64,000 nucleotides of DNA from Poecilobothrus nobilitatus (lineage: Eukaryota; Arthropoda; Insecta; Diptera; Dolichopodidae): the NCBI GenBank assembly GCA_947095535.1, contig OX352774.1:33186496-33250495 (forward strand), written 5' to 3'. A program made the translations under genes and the position numbers. The notes under the pieces are model-generated. The model was given only the letters and a program-made list of their open reading frames with translations, did no database searches and was not told where the DNA came from. Below are positions 13,395 to 24,740 of the stretch, in pieces. Each line of letters begins with the position of its first letter. Position 1 is the first letter of the stretch.

Positions 13395-13695
13395 ATAGTA
13401 TTAGATTCGAATAATAATAGGCGTATTCATTGTTCCCTTACAGTTCAACTCCCAATTAATTTTTTTCGCATCCTTGTCCTATCCTCTTCTATCCCTATTC
13501 CTATCTCTATATCCCTATTATTAGAGGTTTTATCCTATTATATATATATATATATATAGATATTTTATTCTATGTATATATTTGCTAAAAGGAGAGGTGG
13601 ATTTAGTGAATATGAAACTGACTCTACCATATATTATCTGACATTACCGGGGTGTTCTTCGTGTTTTTGGAAAATTCCCACCTCCTTTAGGTAAA
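13395..13695 (-). repeat. 300-bp interspersed repeat (family C), copy 1
   Basis: The minus strand reads CCTAAAGGAGGTGGGAATTTTCCAAAAACACGAAGAA, then a block ending AATTCACTAAATCCACC, and finally GAACTGTAAGG...GCCTATTATTATT. The same blocks occur in the same order at 27758-28065 and, more diverged, at 60521-60790. No terminal repeat or coding capacity was seen, so the class is unknown. An (AT)10-like run at about 13539-13558 lies inside this copy. Confidence 0.6.
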
Positions 13696-14104
13696 AAAAT
13701 CTATTAGTAATCATTCAGTATATATGTACTTCTACCATTATTTTGATTTTATTCAAATTATTTTATTGAGTTAAGAAAAATTTGTCGAAGAAAATTAATT
13801 TACTTGATAGAGCCATTCATAAAACTTTTTTAGGATGCTAAAATTTAGTTTAAACTAAATAAGATAATAAAAACCGTTTTAAAAGCTACAAATCACCTAA
13901 AACTACAATTCAGAATAAAAAACGAGATTTGATGTACAATACACAAAATAAAACTGTTTCATATATTAATTGGAGAAGAATCATTTAAAACTATTTAAGA
14001 ATATTAATATTTAGTTTTAAGTTGATAAAAGTCAACTAAACCTAAGATTATAATTAAACAATCATTATATGTATATACATACATAATATGTATGTACATA
14101 TAAT

Positions 14105-14280
14105 GTTTTCGTTCCTTTTACAGAGCAAACTATACTCTTCTCTACTCCCAACTACATACACCAACCTTCGAGAAAGGGTATATAGATAGGAGTAAATACG
14201 ATTATGTTAAGTTAGCGTTCCATTCATCAACTACTTCCTACTACTCTTAACTACTCTTTTCGTGTAAAAGGAACGCAAAC
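14105..14280. mobile_element. MITE-like element with 18-bp inverted repeats
   Basis: GTTTTCGTTCCTTTTACA at 14105-14122 is matched by its complement at 14263-14280 with one mismatch. The 176-bp interior is rich in CTACTC-type units and has no open frame. No convincing target-site duplication is visible, so the superfamily cannot be given. Confidence 0.5.
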
Positions 14281-16539
14281 AAATATATCAAAAACGATTA
14301 AATTTTTTTTTTTTATATTTATTTAAAAAATTTGTACTTTTCCTAACACATTTCTAAAAATTTTAACTTAATTTTTAATTTTTATTTTAATTTATTATTA
14401 TTCTTTGGAATCAGTTTAGAGGGTATGCAGTAGATACTCGTATAACTAAAACAGAAATAGCAATTAAAAATAATAACAAATTTTTTTTTTTTAATGACCT
14501 TTTAATGAGACAGTAATTTGATGACAATTAAACTCATATAACATTTAAAAAAAAAAAAAAAAAAAACAAAAAAAAAAAATTTTTTTTTTCTTTTTTACAA
14601 CTTGTCGTTATTAAAACTTAACTTACATTTGGGTTTCCAAAAGGTACAAAAAAAAAACAACAACAACAAAAAAAAAGTGCAGTTTATGAGAAGGTATGCA
14701 CTATGAATTGTTTTTAACTCATTTTAATGTTTGTTTTTTTGCTTTTTTTGTTTTTTTGTTTTATTGTTTTGAGTGTGTAATATGATTTCAGTGAAATCAT
14801 GTTATTCTGCATTCCAATCTAACAAAAATGTCTTTGCTATTTAGAGTAATTTTGTTGAATATCTGGGAAATTTGTTTATTATTATTGTTTGTTGTTATTT
14901 TATATGGGTACGGTAAATTGCCAACTGGTAAAAAAAAAAGAAGAAAAATAAATAAATAATGAATACCGATGCAATGTTTTATTTTTTTGTTTTTTTTTTG
15001 TTATGTAAACGCCGCAATGTGATCATATAATTTCCCAAGATCTTATATGACATACTTTAATAGTTTAATTTTATTACACAGTAAACCAAAAATTATATGA
15101 AGGGATTTGAAACAAATAGAAAACAAAAAAACAAAAAGAAAAAAACAAAACAAATACCTAGGTACTATAAAAGTAATATTGTAAAGGTGTCCATTTTGAC
15201 CCATTTTTTTTTTTTCTTCAGTTAAATTTATTGTTGAAATGACAGAATAGACATGCAATGTGATTACAAACTACATATATATACATACATATGTTTGTAA
15301 AATTGAATAGGTAATATAGAAAAAAATGTGGTTTAAAAGATAATGAATGCATTTGGGTTGTGGCTTTTAATAGAAAAATGATTTTTTTTTTTTTTTGTTC
15401 ATTCTAAATTCTAATGTTATAAGGAATTTTGTTAGTTTTTATTGATTTGAAGAAGGTATTTTAAAATTTTTTATATTTGCACAACGTGCATTTAAACCAA
15501 AAGATACAATTTTTTTTTGTTTTTGCCTGCGGAAGTATTTGATCTTTAAAAGATGCATAAAGAAAGTTACTTTCTACATACAGTAGTCAAAATAATAGAA
15601 TAAACAGACTAGGTATATAATGTCAGTATTTAATGGGTTAAGAATATTATATGGAAATAGAAATAAAGTAGCTATTCATTTTAAATTATAAGAATAGGAT
15701 TAAATTAAAATTCTAATAGATGTAAAGTTGATTCTTTGAATTTCTGTACAATATAAATATACGAATCAAGTAACATGTGTGTTGGCAATTTATTGCACTT
15801 TTTAGAAGAAGTAAAAAAAGTAGAAATCCAATTCTAAAAGCTAATGAGATTCCACAACTTATCGAAATGCCTAGTTGTAGATATCCATGTCATCATAAAC
15901 AATAACTCGTAAGACTACCTTAGTACTTAAATATTTAATCTAGTTTAAAGCACCAAAAAATGAACAAAATTAAACAGTTATAACTTAAAAATATTTACTG
16001 TTTCCCTGCTCTTTTTTCTATTGAAGATTAAAAATTTTCTTATCATTTTTTAACACATATTCTTTTTTTAAATTGAAACCTCCATATTTTACAGTTTTTT
16101 AAACCGATTAGATTGAACCCGATCAGTAGGGAGAAAATATGAGGCAAATAGGATATTAAGCAAAAGTTACAGGGTAAATTTAGAAACGAACTTAAAGCAG
16201 TTCTCACGAATGGTTATACTTTCTGGTTATAGTTAAATACTAAGATAAAAATTAAATTTAATAAAATTATTTAAGGTTTTAGGTAGAGCTTTGAAATCAA
16301 ATTAGAATAAATTATTAAACCTGTGATTTTTCGTTATAAATTTATACAAAAGTTTTGACATTGTCTAAATCTAATACGTACACTATAGAATGATGTAAAG
16401 GTGTAAAATTTCAATATAATAAAAAAAATCTGATTATTATTTTTATATGCAACAGACGGTAACACTACCCAATATCCTTATAATGATACCGCTAAAATCC
16501 TTCGAAGTTGTACCCTATTCAAATTTTTCAAAGCAAATT
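14281..16539. other. AT-rich non-coding stretch
   Basis: No gene. Long homopolymers: A at 14550-14566, T at 14580-14590, plus (CAA)n-like patches near 14660. ACAGTAGTCAAAATAATAG at 15580-15598 resembles a Tc1-type terminal sequence, but no partner end was found. Confidence 0.5.
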
Positions 16540-16691
16540 ATTTTTTTTTTTTAATGCATTTCTCTGCCACATTAATGTGGACAGGGAATTACACAGCCTT
16601 TCCTGTTCAGGCGTAACTGTAAATGTCGTAAGGGGGAATAACTCTTACGGCGTATGTGGGATTCGAAATCACACTCCTTCGAAGCCACCTC
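16540..16691 (-). mobile_element. SINE-1 copy, 5'-truncated
   Basis: The T tract at 16540-16552 is the poly-A tail. It is followed by GCATTTCTCTGCCACATTAATGTGG, CCTTTCCTGTTCAGGCG, the GTCGTAAGGGGGAATAACTC region and a B-box region GATTCGAAATCACACTCC. The A-box part of the tRNA head is lost apart from a possible GAAGCCACC remnant. Confidence 0.85.
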
Positions 16692-16994
16692 AAACATTAT
16701 ATGAGTTATATGGATATATGGACATATGGCTTAATGGATTTTCTTTGAAGAAAATGTTTCTTAATGTTGCCCAGTTTTCTGCACAGAAAAAAATTTAGCA
16801 AAATTTTGATGCAAATCCAGTTACAATTCCAAAAAACTTTTTGAAATGGTGACTTTAAAAACTTTTTGTTTTATATATCGCCCTGATTTATTTATTATGT
16901 AACTAAAAAAATTACATTTAGCTAAAAATAGGTCTAATATTTATACAAAATCTAATATGTGCATACATATATTTATAAAGTGTATATAATAAAA

Positions 16995-17138
16995 GAAATT
17001 GTAAGATCGTAAATAAAAATCAGTTAAAAGCTGTTACAATTTGTAAAAAACAAAAAGGTTATGAACTTAGATATACCTTTTTGCTTTTTCAAATTATAAC
17101 CGCTTTTAACTGATTTTTATTTACAATTTTACAATTTC
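16995..17138. repeat. 144-bp palindrome
   Basis: GAAATTGTAA at 16995 and its complement ending at 17138 begin a long imperfect inverted repeat with arms of about 65 bp. Both arms contain GTAAATAAAAATCAG and TTAAAAGC, and run on to AAAAAGGT around a short loop near 17066-17075. The transcript of either strand could fold into one extended hairpin. A foldback MITE is likely, but no target duplication is clear. Confidence 0.75.
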
Positions 17139-17892
17139 ATTGAAATTATGTAATATTTTGAATATTGCGTTACAATAAATTATCAATCAATAAGAATTTT
17201 ACATAGAAATTACATTTGATTCATTTATTCTTCTAATAACAGCTGCTGTTATCGGTTAAATGATTTTTGTTTTTATTTTTAACATTTTTAACTCTTATTG
17301 CATAGAGAAAATGCCAATCAATTCAAATCAATCAATTCATTTTTTTAAATTTAACTGGAATTTAATAATAAAAAAAAAATAAAAAAAAAAAATTAATAAT
17401 TTATACCTAGGAAGTGGCAAAAATATGTGATAAACAAAAACATTGGATTAGCTTGTATAAATAATTAAAAAAAATCTGGGAATATGGTATTGATTTCTAG
17501 TTTCCTGTTTTCCATAAGAAAAAAAAATAAAACAGAAGGTTTCAAGAGAAAAAAAAATATAACCTAGTATTGCAACAAAAAACCTAAATAAATTAATACA
17601 AAGGTATTTCAAAAATTTAAAGAATCTTTTCAATAAGAAAATTTTTCATTTGTTGTCATCACAAATTCCTGATTATTTTGAATTTTCATGAATAAATTCT
17701 TCTAAAATCTTATTGATAGGTATATGCCCTTTGTTGGAGGACCGGTTTATTCATATCTGTTAGTAAGTATAATATCAAAAACAATAAATACGTTACTATT
17801 GGCTATTGCAAATCAGTTCTTTTGCAGAGTAGGGCACAATAAATCTAAACTAAAAAAACGAAACCGAAGCGGCTACTTTTCTAATATAAGGT

Positions 17893-17960
17893 AAGGTTTC
17901 GAATCTACACTTTCCGGTGTTAACCAGCGTATTATATACGCTTTTACCCAATGGGCCACC
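17893..17960 (-). mobile_element. SINE-1 tRNA-like head only
   Basis: Minus strand: GGTGGCCCATTGGGTAAAAGCGT (A-box region), then the TATACGCTGGTTAACACCGG block and a TTCGAAACC B-box remnant. Diverged from the other copies and lacking the whole 3' half, so it is an old fragment. Confidence 0.6.
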
Positions 17961-17981
17961 TTTTTATTTAGATATACAAAC

Positions 17982-18009
17982 ATATGTATGTATGTATGTA
18001 TGTATGTAC
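17982..18009. repeat. (TATG)n microsatellite
   Basis: Six consecutive TATG-type units directly downstream of the SINE-1 head fragment. Confidence 0.85.
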
Positions 18010-21000
18010 AATGATAAATAACAGTAATACAATAATCGTCACAAAACTTGACATCAATCTCAGCTGAAACTGCTAGTAAGCGTTTAATGCAATAATATCA
18101 ATTTCTGTAATTTATGTCAAATATTATGACTGTATTTATATGCAATCTTGGCTGTTTTGTTTGCCAGCTCCTCATGTGCGATTTGTGTTTTTATATTTTA
18201 TCTGTTTTTATATGTATGTGTACATACATATATCTATTATTTAACTATTTTTATATTTCTCTGTCCTCTCAGGGAACACAGAGAAAATTGATCTTGTGAA
18301 TTAAGAACCTAGTACTCTAAACCTAGTACAGGTAAGTTCAGGGCTGTGATGTATACTTCAAAACATTAATCAATAGGAACAAAATCTATAACAAAAAAAA
18401 ACAATAGGCTAGAAGAAAAAGTCATATGTATGTATCTATTACATAATAAATATTACGTATTATTTTTTGTAAAGAACACCAAATAAATTCAAACTAAATT
18501 AAGGGTAAGGTGAAAAGAATTGCACAATTGCTAGCAAAAAAAAAAATACGTTAAATAATTTTTTACAGTTATGTAAAACAAAATTATTCACCAATCACGA
18601 GTGTATAAGTCAAAAACCATGGCATATTTTTTCTTTCTTTAAAATTTTTAATAGGAGAACTTTTTTTATCTTTCTGTTTTCCCCTCTTTAATAACCTTGC
18701 TCTACAAAAAAATATGACTAATATTAATGTATCATTTAAAACATAATTTCATAAATAGATGATCTTTTTTTTCTACTTTTACTAAAACAAAAAATACCGT
18801 TACTTTTTCATAAACCATCATTTTTAATTTTAGAATTGTATGTATGTATGTATTAATATTTACATGTTGCGAACACTGATCAGCAATCAGCATATGTATT
18901 TAATAAAATAATATATGTACATATGTAGATAATATGTATGTTTTGCAAAAATTAAAATTAACAAAAAAACAAAAACGAAGCAAAAATTTTGCGAAAAGAT
19001 GATTTAAGCATGTTATTGACTTGTTTACACAAAAAATGTCGGAAATTTTTTTGTTTGTTTTTTTTTTTGCGTTAAAATTAAAGAAAAAAAATATTTGTGT
19101 TTTTTTTTTTAATTTTAGAACAAAAAAATTCTTAGAAAATATTTTTAAGATCAAAGTGAAAACTTTTTCGATAACATGTAGGTATACAGAATGTAGACAA
19201 AAATAATGAAAATCAAAATGAAAATAACAGTAAAATCTGTATAAAAATTGAATGAAATTGAATATTACTCTTTATATTGATGATGATTTGAAAAATATTG
19301 TTAAATAGAAAAAGAATTGCAATTAAAAATGTGTTGCTGTGCTGTTTTATATTTTAAGAAATTTTTCAATAAATTCTAAAAAATTTACCATATTAGTGCA
19401 AAATTTGCCTTGTACATTTGTCCGTCCATCTGTATCAATATAAAATTTCTTGATACACCGTTGAAGATGGAGGGAGGAATCATGAATTGACTTAAAAAAT
19501 TAATTAATTAAAATGAATTTCGTTAGAAACAACTGTTTTTATGTAACTGCACGCATTACTGATCTATCACCCCGCGCAAAGTTGGAAAAAACCCTGTTTT
19601 AAAATATTTCGGTACATATATCTGATGTTTTGTCAAATATTTTTTGCAATTTAAAAATATCAAGCAAATGATAAGAAACTTTTTTATAATAGCATATGTA
19701 GGTACCATTATATGAAATCCAAGTTATGTGCCTCCTGTATATCCGGAACGCTTTTAATTAGAGTTTTACTAGTTTTTAAAGAACGAAGAAGATTGAAGAA
19801 AATGTCTATTAATTTTTTCCATTTTTTTTTATATGTATCAAACATTAGAAAAAATATAAATTTGAATGCAAAAAATAGACAAAAAATTTCGAAAATGTTT
19901 TTATTGGCTTTTAGAACATGTGTGCCTTTAAAAATCTTTTACTATAATACACTCTGCTTTGTTTATTTTTTAATAGTTGATTTTTGAGGTTTTTATTTTT
20001 GTTTTTTTTTTTTTCTTTATAAAAGTTTTAAAGTATTTTGTATTTCATTTTCTGGAAATTTATATTTATAAATTTTATATTTTTATACATAATTATTAAT
20101 TTTTGTTTTTAAAAATAGTTCTAAGAAAATTTCAATTGACGTTTGTGCCTCTTTAAAAATATGATATAGGGAAAATTTTTCTTAGAATTCATTAATACTT
20201 AATTATAGTTGTAAAACTTTTAAATTGTTATGAGGGCTGACCGATAAAATTCTATTGCAGTTTAAAATATTTTTTCTAGTTTTTATTAAAAAAAACAAAA
20301 AATATCATAAAAAAAGTACCTAATTAAAAACGAGTAGAATTATTAAAATGGAAACATAATGCTAACTACTAGATAATAATATTCGAAACCTCAAGAGACT
20401 TATTGTCAACTCACCATAGAAAACAAATTTGGTCATGCTATGCTCTGTATTTTATTGGCAGTTCTAAAATTTGTACCTAGCTGACTTGCTAATTTTTTAA
20501 TAATCTCTTCGGAAAACCATAAATGACAAATTAATAATCGCAGAGAATGGACAAAGTTAGTAATTAAGGATCGATTGTCATAATTATATGATATACATCA
20601 ATAACAATATCGTACTAAACATCCTAGGTCACAATACTTATATAAATAGACTACTCATATTCAGGGAAATAATAATGATAGACAGGCGAAACAGGTTCAA
20701 TAGAAAAGTTGCAAAATTGATACCTTGATTCGAGCCCGAGAAAAAATATTAAAGATAAATATTTGTTTTAAAAATTCTTTTACTTCCTTTAACCCTCATA
20801 TTATGGGTAGTTTATAAGATTTTGAAATTCTAATCGGTGGTCTCAGTGGATGTCAGTAATTAGCTCTCACTTTTGAATATGAGGTTTTAACTGACGTTTG
20901 AGGCTATTTAGTTGAGGTTTTCGATATCTATTCATTAATAGAAAATAACAGAAGAATTCTCCATCAAATTCTCCGAGGAAAGGAGAATCTTGGGGTTCCT

Positions 21001-21469
21001 ATAATTACAACCTGTAAATATTTTGTCTCAACAACAAGCTATTATACTCACAAACAGTTAATTATTTTTTATTAATAGTCGCGCTGTGGTCAAACACTCC
21101 TATACCTATCATTTATTAGATCTTAAACGATCAACTAGATCATTTTAAAATTAAAGATCAATCATTCGAAAAAAAGAAAAAGAAAAAAAGAGACTCTTAG
21201 AATATCACTAAATCGCCACAATATTTGAACAATAATAATGGTTTTTAATGGCAAAGTGTCCGATCGGTAGACATACAAAAACACTTTTGCAAAAGCTGCA
21301 AAGATTAAGAGAAAGAGAAGTCCATGTTTTACCAATTGTGTGAATATTCGACTCTTATTCTAAAAAGAAGAAAATTTCTAGAGAAATTTCGATTCTTTTC
21401 CATTTCTCGGAGTTAGACTTAGTCAATTTCCAGTGCTTTGTACAAAGTTCTCAATTAATTTCATTAGGA
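18010..21469. other. AT-rich non-coding stretch
   Basis: No gene. TTTGTCCGTCCATCTGT at 19419-19435 resembles the GTCC array of HINE-like elements on the other strand, but no element ends were found. Segments near 19730-20170 and 42110-42430 share loosely similar blocks (TCCGG-GCTTTTA, then AAGAAC), suggesting an old repeat. Confidence 0.45.
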
Positions 21470-21592
21470 GAAAACTGGTCCAAAATATCAGAACGACCCC
21501 GAACTGATCAATAGCCAATGTGTATATCTACAGCCCCTTTTTACCTGTCTGTCTACTACACCACATATTGGGTAATAGGGTATAAAAAATTC
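21470..21592 (+). mobile_element. 3' end of a HINE-like element (fragment)
   Basis: Less AT-rich segment ending CATATTGGGTAATAGGGTATAAAAA, which resembles the GGGTATAAAA ends of the HINE-like elements at 10966, 26988 and 39487. CTGTCTGTCTAC stands in the place of the GGAC array. No matching 5' subterminal repeat was found, so this is a tentative call. Confidence 0.35.
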
Positions 21593-22043
21593 AAAGATTG
21601 AATAGGTTTTTTTTTTTTTAATTTTTGTCATAACTCATAGTTATCAATAATTTTTATAATAGATTTTTTTTTATTTTTTATTAAGAAATTAACATCTGTA
21701 ACAGATTATTTGATTTGTAAATAACATTTTCTCATAATTATTATTCATATAATAAATATTTGCATTAAATTAAAAAAAAAAAAAGGATATAAAAAAAAAT
21801 TATAATAATTTCTAAATTAACAAAGATTAACTAACAGACAACTTAAAATTAACCACAATTAATTATGTATCACTACTTATAAAAACTTAAGAAAATTTAT
21901 TCAAGTTCATAATTATATTACAATAATTTTCGTAATTGTATAATCCAAAAGTTAATTAATAATTTCAAAAAAAAATTTTTTTATATTATGCAAATTACTG
22001 CATATCATAATTTAAAAAGTTTATTTAATATTTTTAACATATA

Positions 22044-22260
22044 AGGTTTTCCAATTTGAGTGATATGATTTCTTTTCAAAACAAAACACAGTAATTATTA
22101 AGCAAATTCAAATGTTTTTTATTTAATGTGAAGTATAATCGATACAATTAAGTTCTGAATAAAACGTCATTCAAATGGCCTCCACGACTTGTTTTGCAGG
22201 AACGAATTCGATGAACGCAATTTTTGAGCACTTTTTCCACTAAATCAAGTCGTATGTCAT
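22044..22260 (+). repeat. Left 217-bp inverted arm
   Basis: Complement of 22718-22934 with scattered substitutions. It starts AGGTTTTCCAATTTGAGTG, contains CAATCGATAC-like and GGCCTCCACGACTT blocks, and ends at CGTATGTCAT, where the match to the right arm stops abruptly. Confidence 0.9.
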
Positions 22261-22261
22261 A

Positions 22262-22830
22262 ACAAAACTGTCTGGTGCGAAGAAAATCCACAAATTATTC
22301 ATGAACAACCATTACATTCACCTAAATTGACAGTTTGATGTGATTTTTGGTCTGGTGGAATCATCGGTCGGTACTTTTTTCGAAATAAAGCTGGTAACAC
22401 CGTTACTGTCAATGAAGAGTGGTATAGATCGATAATAACCAACTTTTTATGGCTGAAATTGGAAGAAGTTGATCTTGGCAACATATGGTTCCAACTAGAC
22501 AGGGCTACTTGCCACACAGCACGTGCAACAACCGAATTATTGCAAGAAAAGTTTGGAGATTCGATTATTTCAAGAAATTATGACATTGAATGGCCTCCAA
22601 GAAGTTGTGATTTAACACCATTAGACTATTTTTTGTGAGGTTATTTGAATTCATTGGTCTTTAGCAATAAACCAGACTCTCTTCAAGCTTTAGAACTCAA
22701 TATTGAACGTGCTATTCATGACATACGTCTTGATTTAGTGCATAAAGTGCTCGAAAATTGGGTTCATCAAATTCGTTCCTGTAAAAGAAGTCGTGGAGGC
22801 CATTTGAATGATGTTTTATTCAGAACTTAA
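22262..22830 (+). pseudogene. Mariner transposase, 5'-truncated, two stops
   Basis: C-terminal catalytic part of a Tc1/mariner-type DDD transposase, which would cut and join DNA at element ends. The frame runs from 22262 to TAA at 22828-22830 without frameshifts. Recognisable motifs are EENPQ, GGIIGRYFFRNKAGN, a WFQLD block with the second catalytic Asp (codon 22498-22500), and CDLTPLDYFL with the third (22624-22626). Exactly 41 residues lie between these Asp residues, the DD41D spacing of rosa-type elements. Two TGA codons (22336-22338 and 22636-22638) sit where family members carry Trp, in TVWC and YFLWG contexts. The N-terminal helix-turn-helix domains and first catalytic Asp are absent because the left inverted arm takes their place. 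Non-functional. Confidence 0.9.
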
Positions 22831-22934
22831 TTGTATCGATTGTACTTCACATTAAATATAAAACATTTGAATTTCCTTAACAATTAGTGTATTTTTTTTT
22901 TTAAAGAAATCATATCACTCAAATTGGAAAACTC
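22718..22934 (+). repeat. Right 217-bp inverted arm
   Basis: Original 3' end of the mariner, comprising the last ~37 transposase codons, the stop and about 100 bp of 3' non-coding sequence ending in ATTGGAAAACTC. It pairs with 22044-22260. Confidence 0.9.
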
Positions 22935-23141
22935 TATACATATAAATTAAGTCATAAATAATCTACATTATATTACAGTCTACAGTATTACATAAATATT
23001 TCAATTATTCAATAGACAGAGTTCTAATTTAATAGATGTATTATAAATTATTTATACAAGTTGATTTCAAATTTCTTTGATAGAGCAATTAAGATTAAAA
23101 CCTTAAAGCAAACTGAAATAGAAGAACATAAGATGGGATAG

Positions 23142-23329
23142 GGACCTCGGTGGCCTAATGGGTATAAGAGCGTATGAAATACGCTATAAACACCGAGGGA
23201 GTGTGGGTTCGAATTCCACACACGTCGTAAGAGTTATTACGACATTTACAGCCACGACTTAACAGGAAAGGCTATGCAATTTCCTGTCCACATTTATGTG
23301 GCAGAGAAATGCAATAAAAAAAAAAAAAT
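23142..23329 (+). mobile_element. SINE-1, full length
   Basis: Complete tRNA-derived SINE. The 5' GGACCTCGGTGGCCTAATGGGT has an A-box match and is followed by the ATACGCTATAAACACCGAGGGAG block. The B box GGGTTCGAATTCC comes next, then GTCGTAAGAGTTATTACGAC (which can pair with itself), the AACAGGAAAGGC block, ATGTGGCAGAGAAATGCA and a poly-A tail at 23316-23328. A 7-bp direct repeat ATGGGAT at 23133-23139 and 23330-23336 is a probable target-site duplication. Transcription would be by RNA polymerase III from the internal promoter; mobilisation needs LINE proteins in trans. Confidence 0.9.
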
Positions 23330-23336
23330 ATGGGAT

Positions 23337-24439
23337 TTGGTAAAGAATAGATTCAGGGTTGAAAATAAATTTATATATTGTGGTATATGATGCGAGAACG
23401 TCGGAAATCCCATTTCCCAAAGCTCTAAAATCCTAAAGTTACAAAATCCCAAAATCATAATCCCAAATCATATAAGGCCGAATTTTAAAATCCCAAACCC
23501 GAATAAAGTTAAAATTTGGGAAGTGAACATTATATGAACCACAATGTAAGTTCCTACAAACAATATTGTAAATGCCTTAATTGCATTAGTAAATAAATTT
23601 AAGTCATTCATGGAAATTGTAAATGCTTTATTGTAAGAAAATAATTAGGAGGTGTTTCAAAAATTTATTTAGTGGAGGTTTTAGGATGGCAGCGTGCAGT
23701 CTATATAGTAGAGTCTGCATTCCCAAAAACTATATGTTGAAAATCCATTAGGAAGGATTGTAGAGTTGTTTATACAAAATGAGAGTTATACGTTTTACCA
23801 AAATATAAAATTTTATATTTGTATTTCGAATACATTTTTTATATGTTCTTTGTTCTGAGGTTCCCTCGAGTAGGTACTTCATTGTGCGAGAATGAGATTT
23901 TGTATTTTGTGATAAAATTAAAAACATTTTTGAGATTTTGTATTTAGGATTTTGGAAAATGTGATTTCGTACCCAATCCATACGATACATTAAAGTGGTT
24001 TTGTATCCAATATCTATTCAATAAATGAAATCAAATGAATCATGTACATATATGTATACATAAGAATTTTAAAAGAATAATTTAGCAAAAACTAACTCAA
24101 AAGAATAATTGGGTTGGCTAAGTGGTATAATATTGCACAAATGGGGAAATCCAACAGAGCGATTATCGGTTTTTCCAAATAAAATATTGTTATATAGTAT
24201 ACACGATCATAGAAATGGTATGACAAGGGAAACAGACCCCTGCCATGAAAATAAATTTTTGAAGATGTAAAAGCATAGAAGCACTGTGTAGAGAATAGTG
24301 GACTCACAATGAATTATATAAAGTTAAAAAAGATAATATATAGAACAATGAAGATTTCACAAAACCATAATTAGGAAATAAGAAACGAAATTATAATATA
24401 AAGTTAAGTCTAAGAACTTAAAACTTATTTTTTATTTGC
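23337..24439. other. Non-coding, with ATCCC-rich degenerate repeat
   Basis: 23400-23530 is made of irregular AAATCCCAA/AAATCCTAAA units and 23890-23985 of GAGATTTTGTATTT(T/A) units. No gene is supported. A tRNA-like GGTTGGCTAAGTGGTATAAT at 24110-24130 has no B box. Confidence 0.45.
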
Positions 24440-24740
24440 TTCCAAAAAAGAACAAGATATAGCGATTCATTAGACCTAAATTTCAACACTATGAATATTA
24501 TTAAAATTTAGATCGCTTATGTTCTAAAGCGTAAAATTAAAAAGTAAAATTTTATTTAGAGTTTTGTGATTAAGAGACTGATTATTCATCATCTCTATAA
24601 CAGTTCTATCATTATAATGCATTAAAAATAGTAACTCTATTTATTTTATAATTTTCTTCCTGATTTGTAGCGCAAAAATTGGCTTTAAATACAAAAGAAA
24701 TCATCAATTTGATGAAACAAAAAGATACTATATAATAACG
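24440..24740 (+). repeat. Interspersed repeat (family B1), copy 1
   Basis: Shares ordered blocks with 30221-30470: GCTTC(C/A)AAAAA, CATTAGAC(C/T)TAA(A/G)TTTCAA, GTTTTGTGA(T/C)TAAGAG(A/G)CTGAT and AATCATCAATTTGAT. Class unknown; no coding capacity. Confidence 0.55.

Larger units (their letters stand above)
22044..22934 (+). mobile_element. Foldback DD41D (rosa-type) mariner
   Basis: An 891-bp element flanked by TA at 22042-22043 and 22935-22936, as expected for Tc1/mariner insertions. Its two ends are 217-bp inverted copies of each other (22044-22260 and 22718-22934). The right arm includes the end of the transposase frame and the 3' non-coding end. The left arm is therefore an inverted duplicate of the 3' end, which has replaced the native 5' end and the N-terminal half of the gene. 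Only the second part of the catalytic domain remains in the middle. The element cannot make transposase, but has two equivalent ends that a related transposase could still recognise. Confidence 0.9.

Noticed and set aside
15580..15598. Tc1-like terminus ACAGTAGTCAAAATAATAG
   Set aside because: No inverted partner within several kb and no transposase fragment recognised.
22299..22517. 72-codon minus-strand frame
   Set aside because: Shadow of the mariner transposase remnant.
24110..24130. tRNA-like GGTTGGCTAAGTGGTATAAT
   Set aside because: Resembles an A box, but no B box or cloverleaf follows at the right distance.
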